DNA from: Herpomyces periplanetae
Taxonomy: Eukaryota > Ascomycota > Laboulbeniomycetes > Herpomycetales > Herpomycetaceae
NCBI GenBank assembly: GCA_009733715.1
Contig: WMKJ01000029.1
Location: 60,447-124,446 of the forward strand
Direction of reading: 5' to 3'
DNA length: 64,000 bases
Part shown: positions 45,020-56,700 of the stretch, in pieces
Numbering within the stretch: the first letter of the stretch is position 1
Layout of the letters: each line of letters starts with the position of its first letter
Notes under the pieces: model-generated
What the model saw: the letters and a program-made list of their open reading frames with translations, nothing else
Database searches by the model: none
What the model was told of the DNA's origin: nothing
Translations under genes and position numbers: made by a program

Positions 45020-48000
45020 ATGAGATCCTCTTCATCCTTACACGATCGCTACTCTATTAGCGGTGCGTTGGTTTGGCTATTGTTGTGCTTCGCGTAGGTC
45101 AAGAAAAATTTTACGCTTATTACCTAGTAAATTTCAAAGGAAACATATCGTTGGATATAAGCAATTCTACGTGTGTCAATCAACTTTATTCAGCTCATCT
45201 TGATTTAATGTTATAAACATAATACATATTTAAGGGGTTTTGGATTTAACTAACGCGTGGATTATGGGTTAACGACGCTGTTTCAACGCGTCGGTCGGTG
45301 GAGTGAGTCAAAGGCTACTACATTGCTTAGGTATATACCTATTTACAAAGGGTTTTCTACTGTCGAGATCTATCCTACCCGACAAGTCTACCTGTAATTC
45401 AGTATACTCCAATAACGTTGCACAAAACGACTACCTACTTGTCAATTCTACCAGCAACGGAAGCTGCAGAATTGCCCCCAAATTTGAAAAAGCTATAATC
45501 ATTTTGATTGATGCACTAAGATACGATTTTGTGGTACCCTATACAACTGGAGACTTTCAAAATACCCGGGATGAGCTAGCAGGAAACGTTCCACTATACG
45601 CTAATGCATTAACAACGCTGTATAATCGTGCCGTAAATCAACCGTTGAATGCGTTACTATTACCGTTCATTGCGCATCCTCCCACTACGACTTTACAACG
45701 CTTAAAGGCTTTAATGACTGGCTCTCTTCCAACGTTTATCGAGGCCGGTTCTAATTTTGCCGGAACTAAAATAGACGAAGATAACTTAATCTATCAGCTA
45801 AACATCAACGCTAAACGTGTAGTACAACTAGGTGATGATACCTGGCAAACTCTGTTTCCTGGATCATTCGATGTAAATCTAACTCGACCGTATGATTCGT
45901 TTAACGTATGGGATTTACACACAGTTGACAATGGTGTAATCGAACATCTATTTCCCTTACTTGAATCGAGTAAATTGTCCTCCAAGTGGGACGTCATAAT
46001 TGCACACTTTTTGGGGGTTGATCATGCTGGACACCGATATGGACCCGACACTATAGCGATGCGGGAAAAATTAACCCAACTTAATCGTGAGCTTGACCGA
46101 CTAATTCCATTGGTCGATGAATCAACGTTGTTAATTGTTATGGGTGATCATGGCATGGATCAGAAAGGAGATCACGGTGGTGAATCAGCGGAAGAGGTGG
46201 AAACTTCGCTATGGATGTACACTAAGCGACCTGTCTTTGGGGGTACAAACACTTCAAAAAATTCACCGCCTAAAGACCAGCGGGAAAGATTTGTATACCA
46301 AATCGATTTGGTACCGACGTTTGCATTGCTCATGGGCATACCAATCCCTTTTAATAACTTAGGCTCCCCATTAGAAGAAGTTTTTTACTCGAACCAAGCT
46401 GATGGGGAAGATGAGCTTCTACGTGCATTAAGGTTAACTTCGCAACAGATGCACAGATATATTCAGCGATACATTCAAGTAGTGGGCATGGATCGTGAAA
46501 GTCAAACTAGGTTGGATCATGAGTGGAACTTGGTGTCAGAAACGTGGAACTCGGAAAACCAATTACCGGGATCTAAATTGTTTGACTGGCGCAAGGCCAA
46601 TTTAGCTCATCGAAAATACCATAGCGAAATATTGACAGTTTTCCAGCGTATGTGGACACAATTTGACTTGGGTGCAATGATTAGCGGAATAGGTGTGTTG
46701 GTGGTGTCATTATTATTGGAGGCTAAGTGTCTAAATGGAATTTCCGGCCTTAAATCCGGACCATTATGCGTAATTTTGCTTAGCGGGCTAAGCGGAGCTT
46801 GTATCGGTCTGTTGGTGGGTTGGCTTTACGGTCAAGCCTCTCCGGTTATATTATCAAAAGTTGTGCGTAAAGTATATCTTACCGCATGGATTAGTTTAGG
46901 AAATTTACTAGGGATTGTTCTACGTATACTTGAAAAAGGGGAGTACAGGTTAAATCTATCTACCGAAACTATTCAATTTTCACTTTTACCAACTTTCCTC
47001 TCCATAGGACTCTTCTCTAACTCATTCGTTGTATGGGAGGATCACACTATCCGGTTTTTGTTGGCGTCTGTGGCTTTATTTTACTTTGTTAGATCTCTAT
47101 CATTGAATGATTCAATTTCGAGAAAATTAGGGTGCTTACATTCTATCGAATTTGCCTTGATAAATCGGTTGACATCGACTATTAGATTATGTCGTGAGGA
47201 ACAACTATCCCAATGTCGAACCACGTTTTACCGTACCGACTCGGCAACAGTGCCATTTTGGAGTATAACGTTACCATTATTGAGTAGTTTAGCGTTACCC
47301 TATGTTTTTCAGTGGTATTTAAGACAGCGCGATTGGTTTTCAACACCAATACAACATTGGTTTAACTATGCCCTCCGATTCAGTTTGTTCTTGAATTGCG
47401 TATATTGGTGTATAGATTTACTGGAATTTCATGCGTACATTTCGGGGTACACCTTGGTACTAGTTAAGCAAGGCATAGCATGGTGCTGTATACTATTGGG
47501 CATGAGTGGAGGAACATGGATTATGTGGACTAGTAAATATTATCAAGGATTGAGGGGAGAACGGGAACGGGCTAGATCACAACGCCTTGCCGCTAACCAT
47601 AGTAAATTTGACCATATGATGGTTTGCAAAACTGAAGAAGTTACTGCACGGGGAACTTTTTATTTTGTGTATATGTTAATATGGCTAGTACTAATTAACG
47701 TTGTGAGTAAACCATTGGCAATTGGGGCACTTTCATTATGCATATGGCAGATACTTTCAGTATGTGAATTGGTGCGTATTACGGGCTCAAAAAGCGGTGG
47801 AATTTGTTTAGGCTTGATTGGTTTACAATATTTTTACGCAACGGGACACCAAGCTGTGTTTAACAGTATACAATGGGATACAGCATTTATAGCGCTTAAA
47901 TCAATGCACTATCCTATCTCAGGACTATTTATTGTGTTTAACACATTTAGTGGTCCAATATTGTGTACTCTGGCGGTACCACTTTTAGCTTTATGGGCCA

Positions 48001-48293
48001 GCAAAAATGGGAATATTGAGGATAGGCCATGCCAAAACCATGGAATTGGTATAGAAGAGAGTACACTTGAAAATTTTATTCAGTTAATAATAGTATATAA
48101 CTTGATAGGTGTGAGCTGTGCTATAGCAGGATACGTTTTACGCAGACATTTAATGTTTTTTGCAATATTCTGCCCCAGATACTTATTTGCTGTAACAATG
48201 TTAATATGCGTTGATATTAGCGTTGGAGTTGCAGCTATTGGGCATTGTATTGTTAAAAGACGGGCTAGAATATTAAATGAATCAAGTATCTAA
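45020..48293 (+). CDS. GPI13: GPI13/PIG-O GPI ethanolamine phosphate transferase 3
   Basis: The main exon (45314-48293) has no ATG before its conserved region, so I propose a 74-nt first exon, 45020-45093. Its MRSSSSLHDRYSISGALVWL reading completes an N-terminal membrane helix before HCLGIYLFTKGFLLSR, giving 1017 aa. The intron is ~220 nt (GTAGGT..AAAG; an acceptor 6 bp earlier is also in frame). The lumenal alkaline-phosphatase-fold domain shows IILIDALRYDF, PTTTLQRLKALMTGS, HFLGVDHAGHRYGP and VMGDHGMDQKGDHGG. About 12 membrane helices follow. The PIG-O/Gpi13 enzyme adds the bridging ethanolamine phosphate to the third mannose in the ER. Motifs fit PIG-O better than PIG-G or PIG-N. Exon 1 is the uncertain part. 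Confidence 0.85.
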
Positions 48294-48315
48294 AAGTTGA
48301 AAGGGTAAACAATGA

Positions 48316-50511
48316 TTAATTATTACAATTAATTTTAGATTGTATCCAAGCTTCTAAGCCTTTATGAGCAATAATTTGCTGAAGAGTTGAAGGTAAAGTT
48401 GGAACGAAGGATGACCAAACTGGCGATTGACCCGTAGAATTAACGGTGATATTACCCGTAGCAACATTCCAAGTTAACGTATAACCTGTACGACGAGTTG
48501 ACTGATGGATTGAAGAAGGGAATTTCCGGCGTAAAAAAGTTAAAAGCTGGGGTAAATTGAAAAATATTAAACCATTGTTAACACTATTTCGTGCAAACGT
48601 ATGGGAAAAACTTCCGGCAAGTAATAAAGGAATTCCCGCAGCTAATAAAGCTGTAGCAGCTTGCTCACGAGAACTACCACAACCAAAGTTATAACCTGAC
48701 ACTAGAATGTCACCTGGTTTAACCAGATCATGAAATTTCGTATCATAATTCCGCATCGCAATCTTTGCCATTTCATCCATTCCAAGGGAATCTTGATACG
48801 TAAATTCTCCCGGATAAATAGCGTCGGTATTAATATTATCCGCATCGCAAAAAAGAATTTCCCCTGCGATCGACGGGGGAAAATTGGAGGAGTTTCCCGT
48901 TTGAGAATGATTTTGGACTGCATCAGAAGCTCTTTCCCCATCAATTTTGTTCCTGAGAGCTCCTCCTAATTCGGGCTCGACCTTCACAGAGCATCCAAAA
49001 TACTTTCCTAAATAGGAAAAGTCCGATTCAGACGTTGATGACTTGGGAAAGTGACAGTTAAAGGTTTGACTTCCACTGATGTAGCCGTTTAGTGCACTTG
49101 ATGCAACGATGGATGGACTGGCGAGGTATGCTTGAGCTTTAGAACTTCCCATTCGACCTTTAAAGTTACGATTACTTGCGCTAATGCCAACTTCACCATC
49201 TTTTAACAATCCTTCTCCCAATCCTATACACGGTCCACATCCAGATGGTAAAGGTTTTGCCCCAGCTTTCATAAGTATATCCCAATCACCCGATTTTTCC
49301 GACGCAAGTTGTTCAAGTTGAGAAGCCGCTGCAACATAAAGTTTAACGTGGGGCGCAATGTGCGCAGGCTTATTATTACGTTGCGAAGCTTGACGAAAAA
49401 CTTCCGCTGCTGCTGCTAAGTCTGATCGACGTGAATTTGTACACGATATAAGATAAGCTTTATCTATCTGTATATTTAGTGCCTCAAGTACGGGTAAAGG
49501 TGTTGATAATTTAACAGAATTAGGACCTGCTACAAAAGGTGTTAATCGGGATAAATCAAGCGTTAACGTTTTAGCAAAATTAGCATCAGGATCTGATCGT
49601 GGTATATTTTGTAAAAGTTCCGTTAACCGGCTAGAATTAATACGTTCTTGCGTGGGTCGAGCTGTTGAAGGTGCTGTATTTGATAAGGTAGCTTGAGAAA
49701 CTTTTGTATGTAACCAATTAACCAATGTTTTATCTATGGGGAAAAGACCCGATAGCGCACCCCATTCAGTTGTCATATTAGCAATAGCTAATCGATCATC
49801 CACACTTAATGAATTCAATGATCCGTGAAATTCAACGGCATGGTTAAGAACTTGGTCATGAGAAAACAGCCCACACAGCGCTACAATTACATCTTTACCC
49901 GATACTCCAGGCATGAGATTTCCCGTTAACTCAACTTTAACAATAGGTGGCATTTGCCACCACGTTTCACCAGTAGTCCAAATACTTGCCGCATCAGTAC
50001 GAACCACCGCGGTTCCCAAGCAGCCAACTCCACCGTACATATTGCTATGACTATCACTGGCTACCACCATAGTATACGGCCATGCGTAACCTTCTTCAAT
50101 CATTATCTGATGGCCTATACCATGGCCGGCTGGGTAAAAGTCCAGATTATGCTGACGTGCAAACTGTTCAATTCGCTCATACTTCTCCATGTTAGCTCGT
50201 GAACGATTCTGAACGTCATGATCCAAAGTTATAACACACTGTTCCTCATTAAAGATTTTTGTAGCCCCAATAGCCTTAAATTTTTTAACAACTGGCCATG
50301 TATTATCATGCGTCATACAATACGCCGGTGATACGCTAACAAAGTCCCCCGGATGTATTCGTGATGGTTTACATCCAACCGTAAACTTTTGTACAATTTT
50401 TTCCGTTAACGTTTGACCTTTCCATGCTACATGGCTTGTTGAAAACAACGCTTTGCCAACGTACCCCCATCGTATACCAAAAATTGGCATTTGAAACCCA
50501 ACGAATTTCAT
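48316..50511 (-). CDS. LYS4: LYS4 homoaconitase
   Basis: A single-exon 731-aa aconitase-family protein of the fungal alpha-aminoadipate lysine pathway, converting homocitrate through cis-homoaconitate to homoisocitrate in mitochondria. The start of the mature protein, LTEKIVQKFTVG with HPGDFVSVSPAYCMTHDNTW, is the Lys4 form. [4Fe-4S] ligands are seen at about residues 356 (LISCTNSR) and 422/425 (GCGPC). SNRNFKGRMGS and the swivel-domain GCGSSREQA are present. The ATG at 50511 opens MKFVGFQMPIFGIRWGYVG, a plausible targeting sequence; the frame continues upstream but only to non-ATG codons. Only 22 bp separate its stop from that of GPI13. It diverges from the dehydrogenase gene over 252 bp. 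Confidence 0.93.
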   Translation of the reverse strand: MKFVGFQMPIFGIRWGYVGKALFSTSHVAWKGQTLTEKIVQKFTVGCKPSRIHPGDFVSVSPAYCMTHDNTWPVVKKFKAIGATKIFNEEQCVITLDHDVQNRSRANMEKYERIEQFARQHNLDFYPAGHGIGHQIMIEEGYAWPYTMVVASDSHSNMYGGVGCLGTAVVRTDAASIWTTGETWWQMPPIVKVELTGNLMPGVSGKDVIVALCGLFSHDQVLNHAVEFHGSLNSLSVDDRLAIANMTTEWGALSGLFPIDKTLVNWLHTKVSQATLSNTAPSTARPTQERINSSRLTELLQNIPRSDPDANFAKTLTLDLSRLTPFVAGPNSVKLSTPLPVLEALNIQIDKAYLISCTNSRRSDLAAAAEVFRQASQRNNKPAHIAPHVKLYVAAASQLEQLASEKSGDWDILMKAGAKPLPSGCGPCIGLGEGLLKDGEVGISASNRNFKGRMGSSKAQAYLASPSIVASSALNGYISGSQTFNCHFPKSSTSESDFSYLGKYFGCSVKVEPELGGALRNKIDGERASDAVQNHSQTGNSSNFPPSIAGEILFCDADNINTDAIYPGEFTYQDSLGMDEMAKIAMRNYDTKFHDLVKPGDILVSGYNFGCGSSREQAATALLAAGIPLLLAGSFSHTFARNSVNNGLIFFNLPQLLTFLRRKFPSSIHQSTRRTGYTLTWNVATGNITVNSTGQSPVWSSFVPTLPSTLQQIIAHKGLEAWIQSKINCNN

Positions 50512-50763
50512 TTTCAACAAGTTCCCTACTCTAGAAACTTTCCTCGTTCGCCCAAAAATATTTTCCCTGTACCGGATATTTGATTTTCCCCTCCCCCCTT
50601 CGGCGTCATTGTACTTCCGAATTTCCGGATATTTTATTTTTTTTCTGGCTTGGGGAGAGTGTTCCCCATGGTTTACACGAAACACTTTTAACGAAGAAAT
50701 TATTTCGGCTTTCCATACTTTTAATACTAGGATATATCACCGTTTGCATATTGATTAATTATA

Positions 50764-52339
50764 ATGGGTGAATTAAAGAACCCTAAAGTTCTTCGATGGG
50801 GAATTCTGGGTAAGAAATGGGTATGCACTTACGAAGAGGCTTGAGCTTGCATATAGGAGATGTGGCCTTGCATTACGTGGTGTATGCTTCGTCATGAGTG
50901 TGTTTTTAGGCTGTTGCATATACTGGTTATTTGCGTATATTTTACATGTAACACTGAACTAATAGGTTTTTATTACTGTGTTTAGCTCCCGGTAAAATAG
51001 CCAAGGGTTAGTATGCGGGTAACTGATTAGGGTCAAAAGTTCTAGCTAACGCAACTACGTCGATGGATATTCGTACGTATGAGAGCTAGACTTTGTCGAG
51101 GATTTACAACTTGAATGTGAAAAGCGGGGACCAAATGCACGATTACACCAAATTGTAGCCGTAGGATCGCGAAAATTGTCGCGCGCGGAAAAATTTGTTC
51201 AATCATGCAATTTGTCGAATTCGAATGTTAGCCTTTACCAAGGTTACGAAAATTTAGTAAAAGATGTCAATGTTGATATTATCTACGTAGCTTCTCCAAC
51301 GGCATTTCATTACGAACACGCTCGATTATGCTTAGAGGCTAATAAGCATGTTTTATGTGAAAAAACGTTCACGGTTAATGCTGCGCAAGCCCGTATTCTC
51401 ACTGAAGTAGCCAAAAAACGCAATTTATTTCTCATGGAAGCACAATGGACTCGGTTTCTTCCCATTTCATATGAGCTTGAAAAGATTGTACGCGATGAAT
51501 CAATTCTCGGTGTGGTATTTCGTGTTTTGGCCGATGAAAATATGGGAATTGAGCCGGAATCACTGGACATCTTACACCGACTTGTTAACCTGAATCTTGC
51601 AGGAGGTGTTATGTTTGACCTTGGAATTTATACCTTACTTTGGATCTTTTTGTTTCTATATCATTCAGTGCCCGATACTGAGCGTTTAGAACCCGAGGTT
51701 TCGTCAATGATGACCAAATATCTGTACACAGGAGTCGACGAATTAACTTCCATAATCCTACGTTTTCCCGCAACGGATTGTCAAGGTATTGCTACATCAA
51801 GTTATCGGGTACGTAGTCATCATGTGTTGCACATTTTAATGTTTAATACTTCTAACCATCATTACCATGTCATGTATGTGTGTGTAAATACATGCGAATT
51901 AAAATGCTTTTAAAAGATATTATCACGACGGAAGTCTGATATATGTGGTTCGTCTATACGAGTTCAAGGATCAAAAGCGGAACTTCACGTATACGGTCCG
52001 ACATATCGTCCAACCAAGTATAAGATTATACATTACGATTCAGAATTGCCTGTTGAGATGGTGACCCGTGAAGTGATAGGTCGAGGATTATATTATGAAG
52101 CGGATGAATGTGCTCGCTGTATTGAAGCCGGGAAACTTGAGAGTCCAAGAATGCCATGGTCCGAGTCGATTGCCATGATGGAGTGTATGGATACTGTTCG
52201 CAAACAAAATAATTTGATTTACCTTCGCAAACCCGAAAGAACCGACTTTCCTCCTCCGCCTGACACCGATCCCGACTCGGCCTCCGACGCTAGCTCCGAT
52301 TCCGATACAACTTCGCCGGGCATGTTACTAGAGACTTAG
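50764..52339 (+). CDS. Gfo/Idh/MocA oxidoreductase (dihydrodiol / D-xylose dehydrogenase-like)
   Basis: Four exons (50764-50809, 50986-51006, 51090-51808, 51917-52339) give 402 aa. Exon 2 is only 21 nt and encodes the Rossmann loop. The join reads LRWGILAPGKIAKDFVEDLQ, typical of the family. Introns are 176 nt (GTAAGA), 83 nt (GTTAGT) and 108 nt (GTACGT). The last acceptor has an in-frame alternative 18 nt downstream, at 51935. CEKTFTVNAAQA carries the conserved lysine (K114), and LNLAGGVMFDLGIYTL and YGPTYRPTKYK follow. Relatives oxidise trans-dihydrodiols or D-xylose with NADP; the substrate here is unknown. The C-terminus is an acidic Asp/Ser-rich tail. Confidence 0.87.
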
Positions 52340-52422
52340 TCATCATTTGGTAGCCGCAAAACTCTTTGCTGCAAGAATTTTGGCGATGGACGCGTTTTTC
52401 GAAAAGTTTACACTTTGGGAAT

Positions 52423-53718
52423 ATGATTTTCTTTAAGCAGTTCTACCAGAGGCGTTTTTTTAGCGCAGTTCACATTGTTCATAATGTTAAAACAAAAAGT
52501 TGGGGCGGTAAAGTGTGGGCAGGGGTTTTAGTCGGTAACACCGTGTGGGTGGTGTACCATTTTAGCAATTCTAATGGTTTTGTTACGCCAGGATTAATTG
52601 GCAGTAAGAATACTGATCGTCATGATAATTTTCACGCATTTCGCCTAGTGGAGAATTATCCCGTTACGCCATCATCTAGCGTATTAACGTTTGAAAATCC
52701 TTCCAGTACATATCTTTCTTCTAACGGCATCTTAACACGCGTTCTCCAAACCATGGCCAAAGTGTATGGGTCAAAACGCTCTGTGTTCCAATTTCCCGAA
52801 ACTGATCAAGCTTGGAGCATTCTAGCTAAACGTCCTGATATGCAAATAGCTCGTGCGTACACGCCGATCTTGTTAGATGACCATGTAAATGCGTTTAAAA
52901 ATGCTTCACGCTTCTCATTATATCTACGTACACATAAACATGGCGAAGTTTCCACATATCTCACGACTTTAGCCCTCAATTCTAACGTTGAATTCAGCAA
53001 TCCGACCACAGTATTTTCAACTGTACCTCGATCTACTCGTAACATAGTTTTTTTAGCAGGTGGAACGGGCATTACTGCAGCACTACAAATGGCAGAAACT
53101 TTGTTACGCACAACCACACCTGATGCAAATGCTTTACCAAATTTTCTCATTTTATGGTCATGTCGCGAACAAATTGAAAACTTTCCAAGTCGTTTAACAC
53201 CCGGCCTTAAAGCGATTAATAACGCATTTATTAACGGCCAGTCTAATGTTCCACCACTTCCTCCCCGTTGGGCATTCTCTAAGGCATGGCACGCTTGGTT
53301 GACACCAAAGAAGAGTTTATCGCACGCTGATCAGGTTTCGAAATCTCCAACACAAGTTAACACCACAAATCCTCTACTTGTCAAATTAAATCAATTTCGG
53401 CGTCTGTGGTCAACCCCACATACACTGAATGGGGACTTTAGCTACATTTCATTCGCTAACGACAATCGTACTACATTGTCCTGTGCGGACGTGGATCATT
53501 GTCTAGATGAGTTACGGCGCAAAAATAACTCGGGAATGAATCTAATTGTACTCTGCGGGCCAAAAGCGTATCTGCAACAGTGGTTGGGACCGAGTTCCCC
53601 TGCAATTGCATCGTATCCTGAAAAACCGCGAATTATGCCGGCACATGAAGCGATTAAGTTAGGATTATTATCGCGCATACGAAATATTGACCAATGGTGT
53701 GTACTGGCTCTAAATTAA
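52423..53718 (+). CDS. CYC2-like mitochondrial FAD oxidoreductase
   Basis: A single-exon 431-aa protein. The N-terminus (MIFFKQFYQRRFFSAVHIVH) looks like a mitochondrial presequence and is followed by a hydrophobic helix (VWAGVLVGNTVWVVYHF). The body has a ferredoxin-reductase-type fold. The FAD motif is R144-A-Y-T-P, then a GEVSTYL element, then the nucleotide-binding FLAGGTGITAALQMAE (glycines about 213-217). It ends with LIVLCGPKAYLQQWLG. The GEVSTYL..GGTGI layout resembles yeast Cyc2, an inner-membrane flavoprotein that aids haem attachment to cytochrome c; NADH-cytochrome b5 reductase is the alternative. A charged insert of ~90 residues separates the last two motifs. It is convergent with LAA1 with 36 bp between the stops. 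Confidence 0.72.
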   Translation: MIFFKQFYQRRFFSAVHIVHNVKTKSWGGKVWAGVLVGNTVWVVYHFSNSNGFVTPGLIGSKNTDRHDNFHAFRLVENYPVTPSSSVLTFENPSSTYLSSNGILTRVLQTMAKVYGSKRSVFQFPETDQAWSILAKRPDMQIARAYTPILLDDHVNAFKNASRFSLYLRTHKHGEVSTYLTTLALNSNVEFSNPTTVFSTVPRSTRNIVFLAGGTGITAALQMAETLLRTTTPDANALPNFLILWSCREQIENFPSRLTPGLKAINNAFINGQSNVPPLPPRWAFSKAWHAWLTPKKSLSHADQVSKSPTQVNTTNPLLVKLNQFRRLWSTPHTLNGDFSYISFANDNRTTLSCADVDHCLDELRRKNNSGMNLIVLCGPKAYLQQWLGPSSPAIASYPEKPRIMPAHEAIKLGLLSRIRNIDQWCVLALN

Positions 53719-53754
53719 AACTATAAACTGGATCCTTACTCGGTAGGGGCCAAG

Positions 53755-56700
53755 TCAAGGTAATGGAACTATCATATTCACGGTGATAGCTGGGGGACCT
53801 AAAGATTCTTTATCCAAATTATGCTCAGATGCTTTTGGAACAGGTCCCGGCATTATAGCAAATAGAGAGCGCATAAATTGCTGCAGTGAAGGATTTAACA
53901 TTGCAGCGTGGGTGCGAAATAAAGCAGGATCAAGTCTTGCGAGGTCTAGAAGTAAAGACGCAGTACTACGCAAAGCTTGGTAAACGGGGAGATTGAACTC
54001 AGAATCAGAGCTGGAGCTGAAGCTGGAATTGAAAGATTTCGCAACGGACACGGAAAATTCAGACTCATCAGAATAAGCATACCAATCGTAAGTCGCACGG
54101 CTTAAGAGTGTAGGAAGCAAAAGGGATATAGCAGCGTGGATTTTAGAAGTATAATGGTCCGAAGTTGGAGAATCGCAAGAGCGAATGATAAACGTAAGTA
54201 GAGAAGATTTAAGAATTTCAATAGCGTTATGGAACGCTGCCTGGTCGTCAGAAGGGAGTTGTCGATGGAATTCACGTATACGAGCGCGGATGAGCTCAGG
54301 AGATGTATAAACCTTGAGCAAGGGAAAGTGGGAGATAAAGTAGACAAGTCGGGGCAAAATCTCGCGAAGAAGAAACCGTTGAACGGGATCACTACCGGGT
54401 AATAACAGAATTGATCGACAGCATGAAGCAGCAACTTTGCACGTTAAGGCGTTATCCAGGCCTTCGTGAAGCAAGGCGAGGAACTCAAGAAGAAGGGGAT
54501 CATGAGGTGTAAAACGATGGCTTGAGATGCACAAGATCAGCGTTATAAGAAGTAAACAATTTCGCTCGCGCGCGATGGAGTGGGGAGATTCACGAAGACG
54601 AGAACGTTGTAGTTGACGCAGAAATTTAGCCAGAGAAGAGTGTAAAACGGTGGAACGTGGATTATTAGCACGTAAAAACCGTTTAACAAGGGGCAAAATT
54701 TGCTGAAAAAAGGGAGAGGATTGACATGAGTCGGAAGCCAGAAGATCATCAATCAAGTGTAACAAGCAAGCGTTTAAATCGCATTGAATTATGACAGGAA
54801 ATAACCGTGAAATGTCGACTAGCGCGTTGACAGCGTGTAAGAGTAGGTCCAAAGTTATTTCTGTGGCCGCAGGCAGTAATTGAGCAATCAAAGTTACGAT
54901 TAATTTGGTAAGTTGAAATAGTTGATCAAAATCGGAATGAAGCGGAGGGGAAGATTCACCAGTATTGTCGGACTGAGAGGAATCGTGATGATGAATTGTC
55001 TTGGTGACGGGGTGATTAACGCATAAATCCCGAGCAATGTCTACAAGAGACGTTTTAACGGCCAGGTCATCTTGAGTTAATAAGATACTTTGAAGTAATT
55101 CGACGGTTTCCGTGAATACGGCATTCTGATAGATTAAGTTAACGGCGTAAGGCCGTTGCAGAAGCGTTTGTAGAACGCGCAAACATTTTTGGACTGTGAC
55201 ACGACGGGGTAGATGGTAAGATGGAGTAGTGATCGAGGGATATTTGTCGGGACGATGGGAGCCATCAGGATCACTTAGAGCGTGAAATAGTAGGCCGAAG
55301 AAAATGAAAAATTGGCCTACTAAATCTTCGGATTCATCTTGGTGAGACATGGCCTGCACGGTCAGAACAGCTTCCATTGTGGTGAGCCAGACACTTTCGT
55401 ACAGGGTTAACGCAGTAGACTTGTTAACAGTAGTGTAAATGGCCTGGGTAGATTCTTCATTAAGGCCTACGGTTTGACATGATACAGGTTCGAAGCGGAG
55501 TTTAGCGTAAGTTTGGATTCCCGAAAGCCATTCGTCGTGTAAACGTATACACCGTTGTTGGAGTAAATTGCGCAAATAAGCTCCATTTGCCTGAGCTGCT
55601 GCAACACAAACTCTGGCCCAGGCCGCAAAAACGGCTAATTTGATCATAGTTTGGGCATTACTGGGCAGATTTTCCAGGTAATCCGATAAGTTGCACTCTT
55701 TATTGTTGACAGTAAAATAATCCAGCATGCTAACAAGCCAACGTACAATTCTTCCCATTCGAGCCGTTTCACGTACTATTCCCGATGTTACAAATGTTGC
55801 GCAAACTTTGATTGCTTCATTTACCAATTCGGCCGTGATCATACATGTCGATTCACCGGCAAAGGCTGGCGCAATTGCTGAACTTATTTGAGCTTCGTAC
55901 TGCTCCAGTACAGAAACTCCATCGTTAACCTCTTCTTGATCATCTTCAACATGACCGTAAACTTGTAAAACTCGATTAATTATCGCCAGACCACGAATAC
56001 GTAATAAGCATATTCCCGATGTTGCCGCTCCGAAACCCATACGAATAATTGTTTCTAGTGGCAAATTTGGCGATACTGTATCTCTGGCAGCTTCATCGTC
56101 AATTAGTTCGCTCACTATATGAAGTAGTAAAGCTCGACTTTCCCAACAGATCCATTCCTCGTTTAGTTCAACACGCTGAAAGAGTAATCTAGCACATCGC
56201 TCGACCCAGATGTTCCGCTGCTCGCGTCGTGTAGCGTTCAGCCATTCTTCAATTATACGTTGTAATACGGGATTTTCACTTTCATGGTTTAAACCTCGCC
56301 AAAATTGAACTTGTAAACCTTCATTATCCATAACACTGCCACCGCGCCGCTGTATTAACATCTCTAAACCTTCTTGTGCTAAACGTCTCACACTGCCGTT
56401 CTTTGACGTTAAACATTCCCTTATAAGTCCCGTGTACCATCCTCCCGTTTCACCTCCGTATATCGATACTAATTGACCGCATCCTAAACTTTCTTTAACA
56501 TTACCTCTCTCAAGTAATAATTGCCGTGTCATGGCCAACACTAGCTGTCTCATGGGTCCCTCATGGCAAATATCCGGTCCCAATACGTGAATTAAACTAC
56601 TAATACATCGTCCAATTACTCCTGTTGTTGGATAGTCTAATTCCCAGTATCGATGATAATTTCCTTCTCCCGAACCCTCATTTAGTTTTAAATCATCTCC

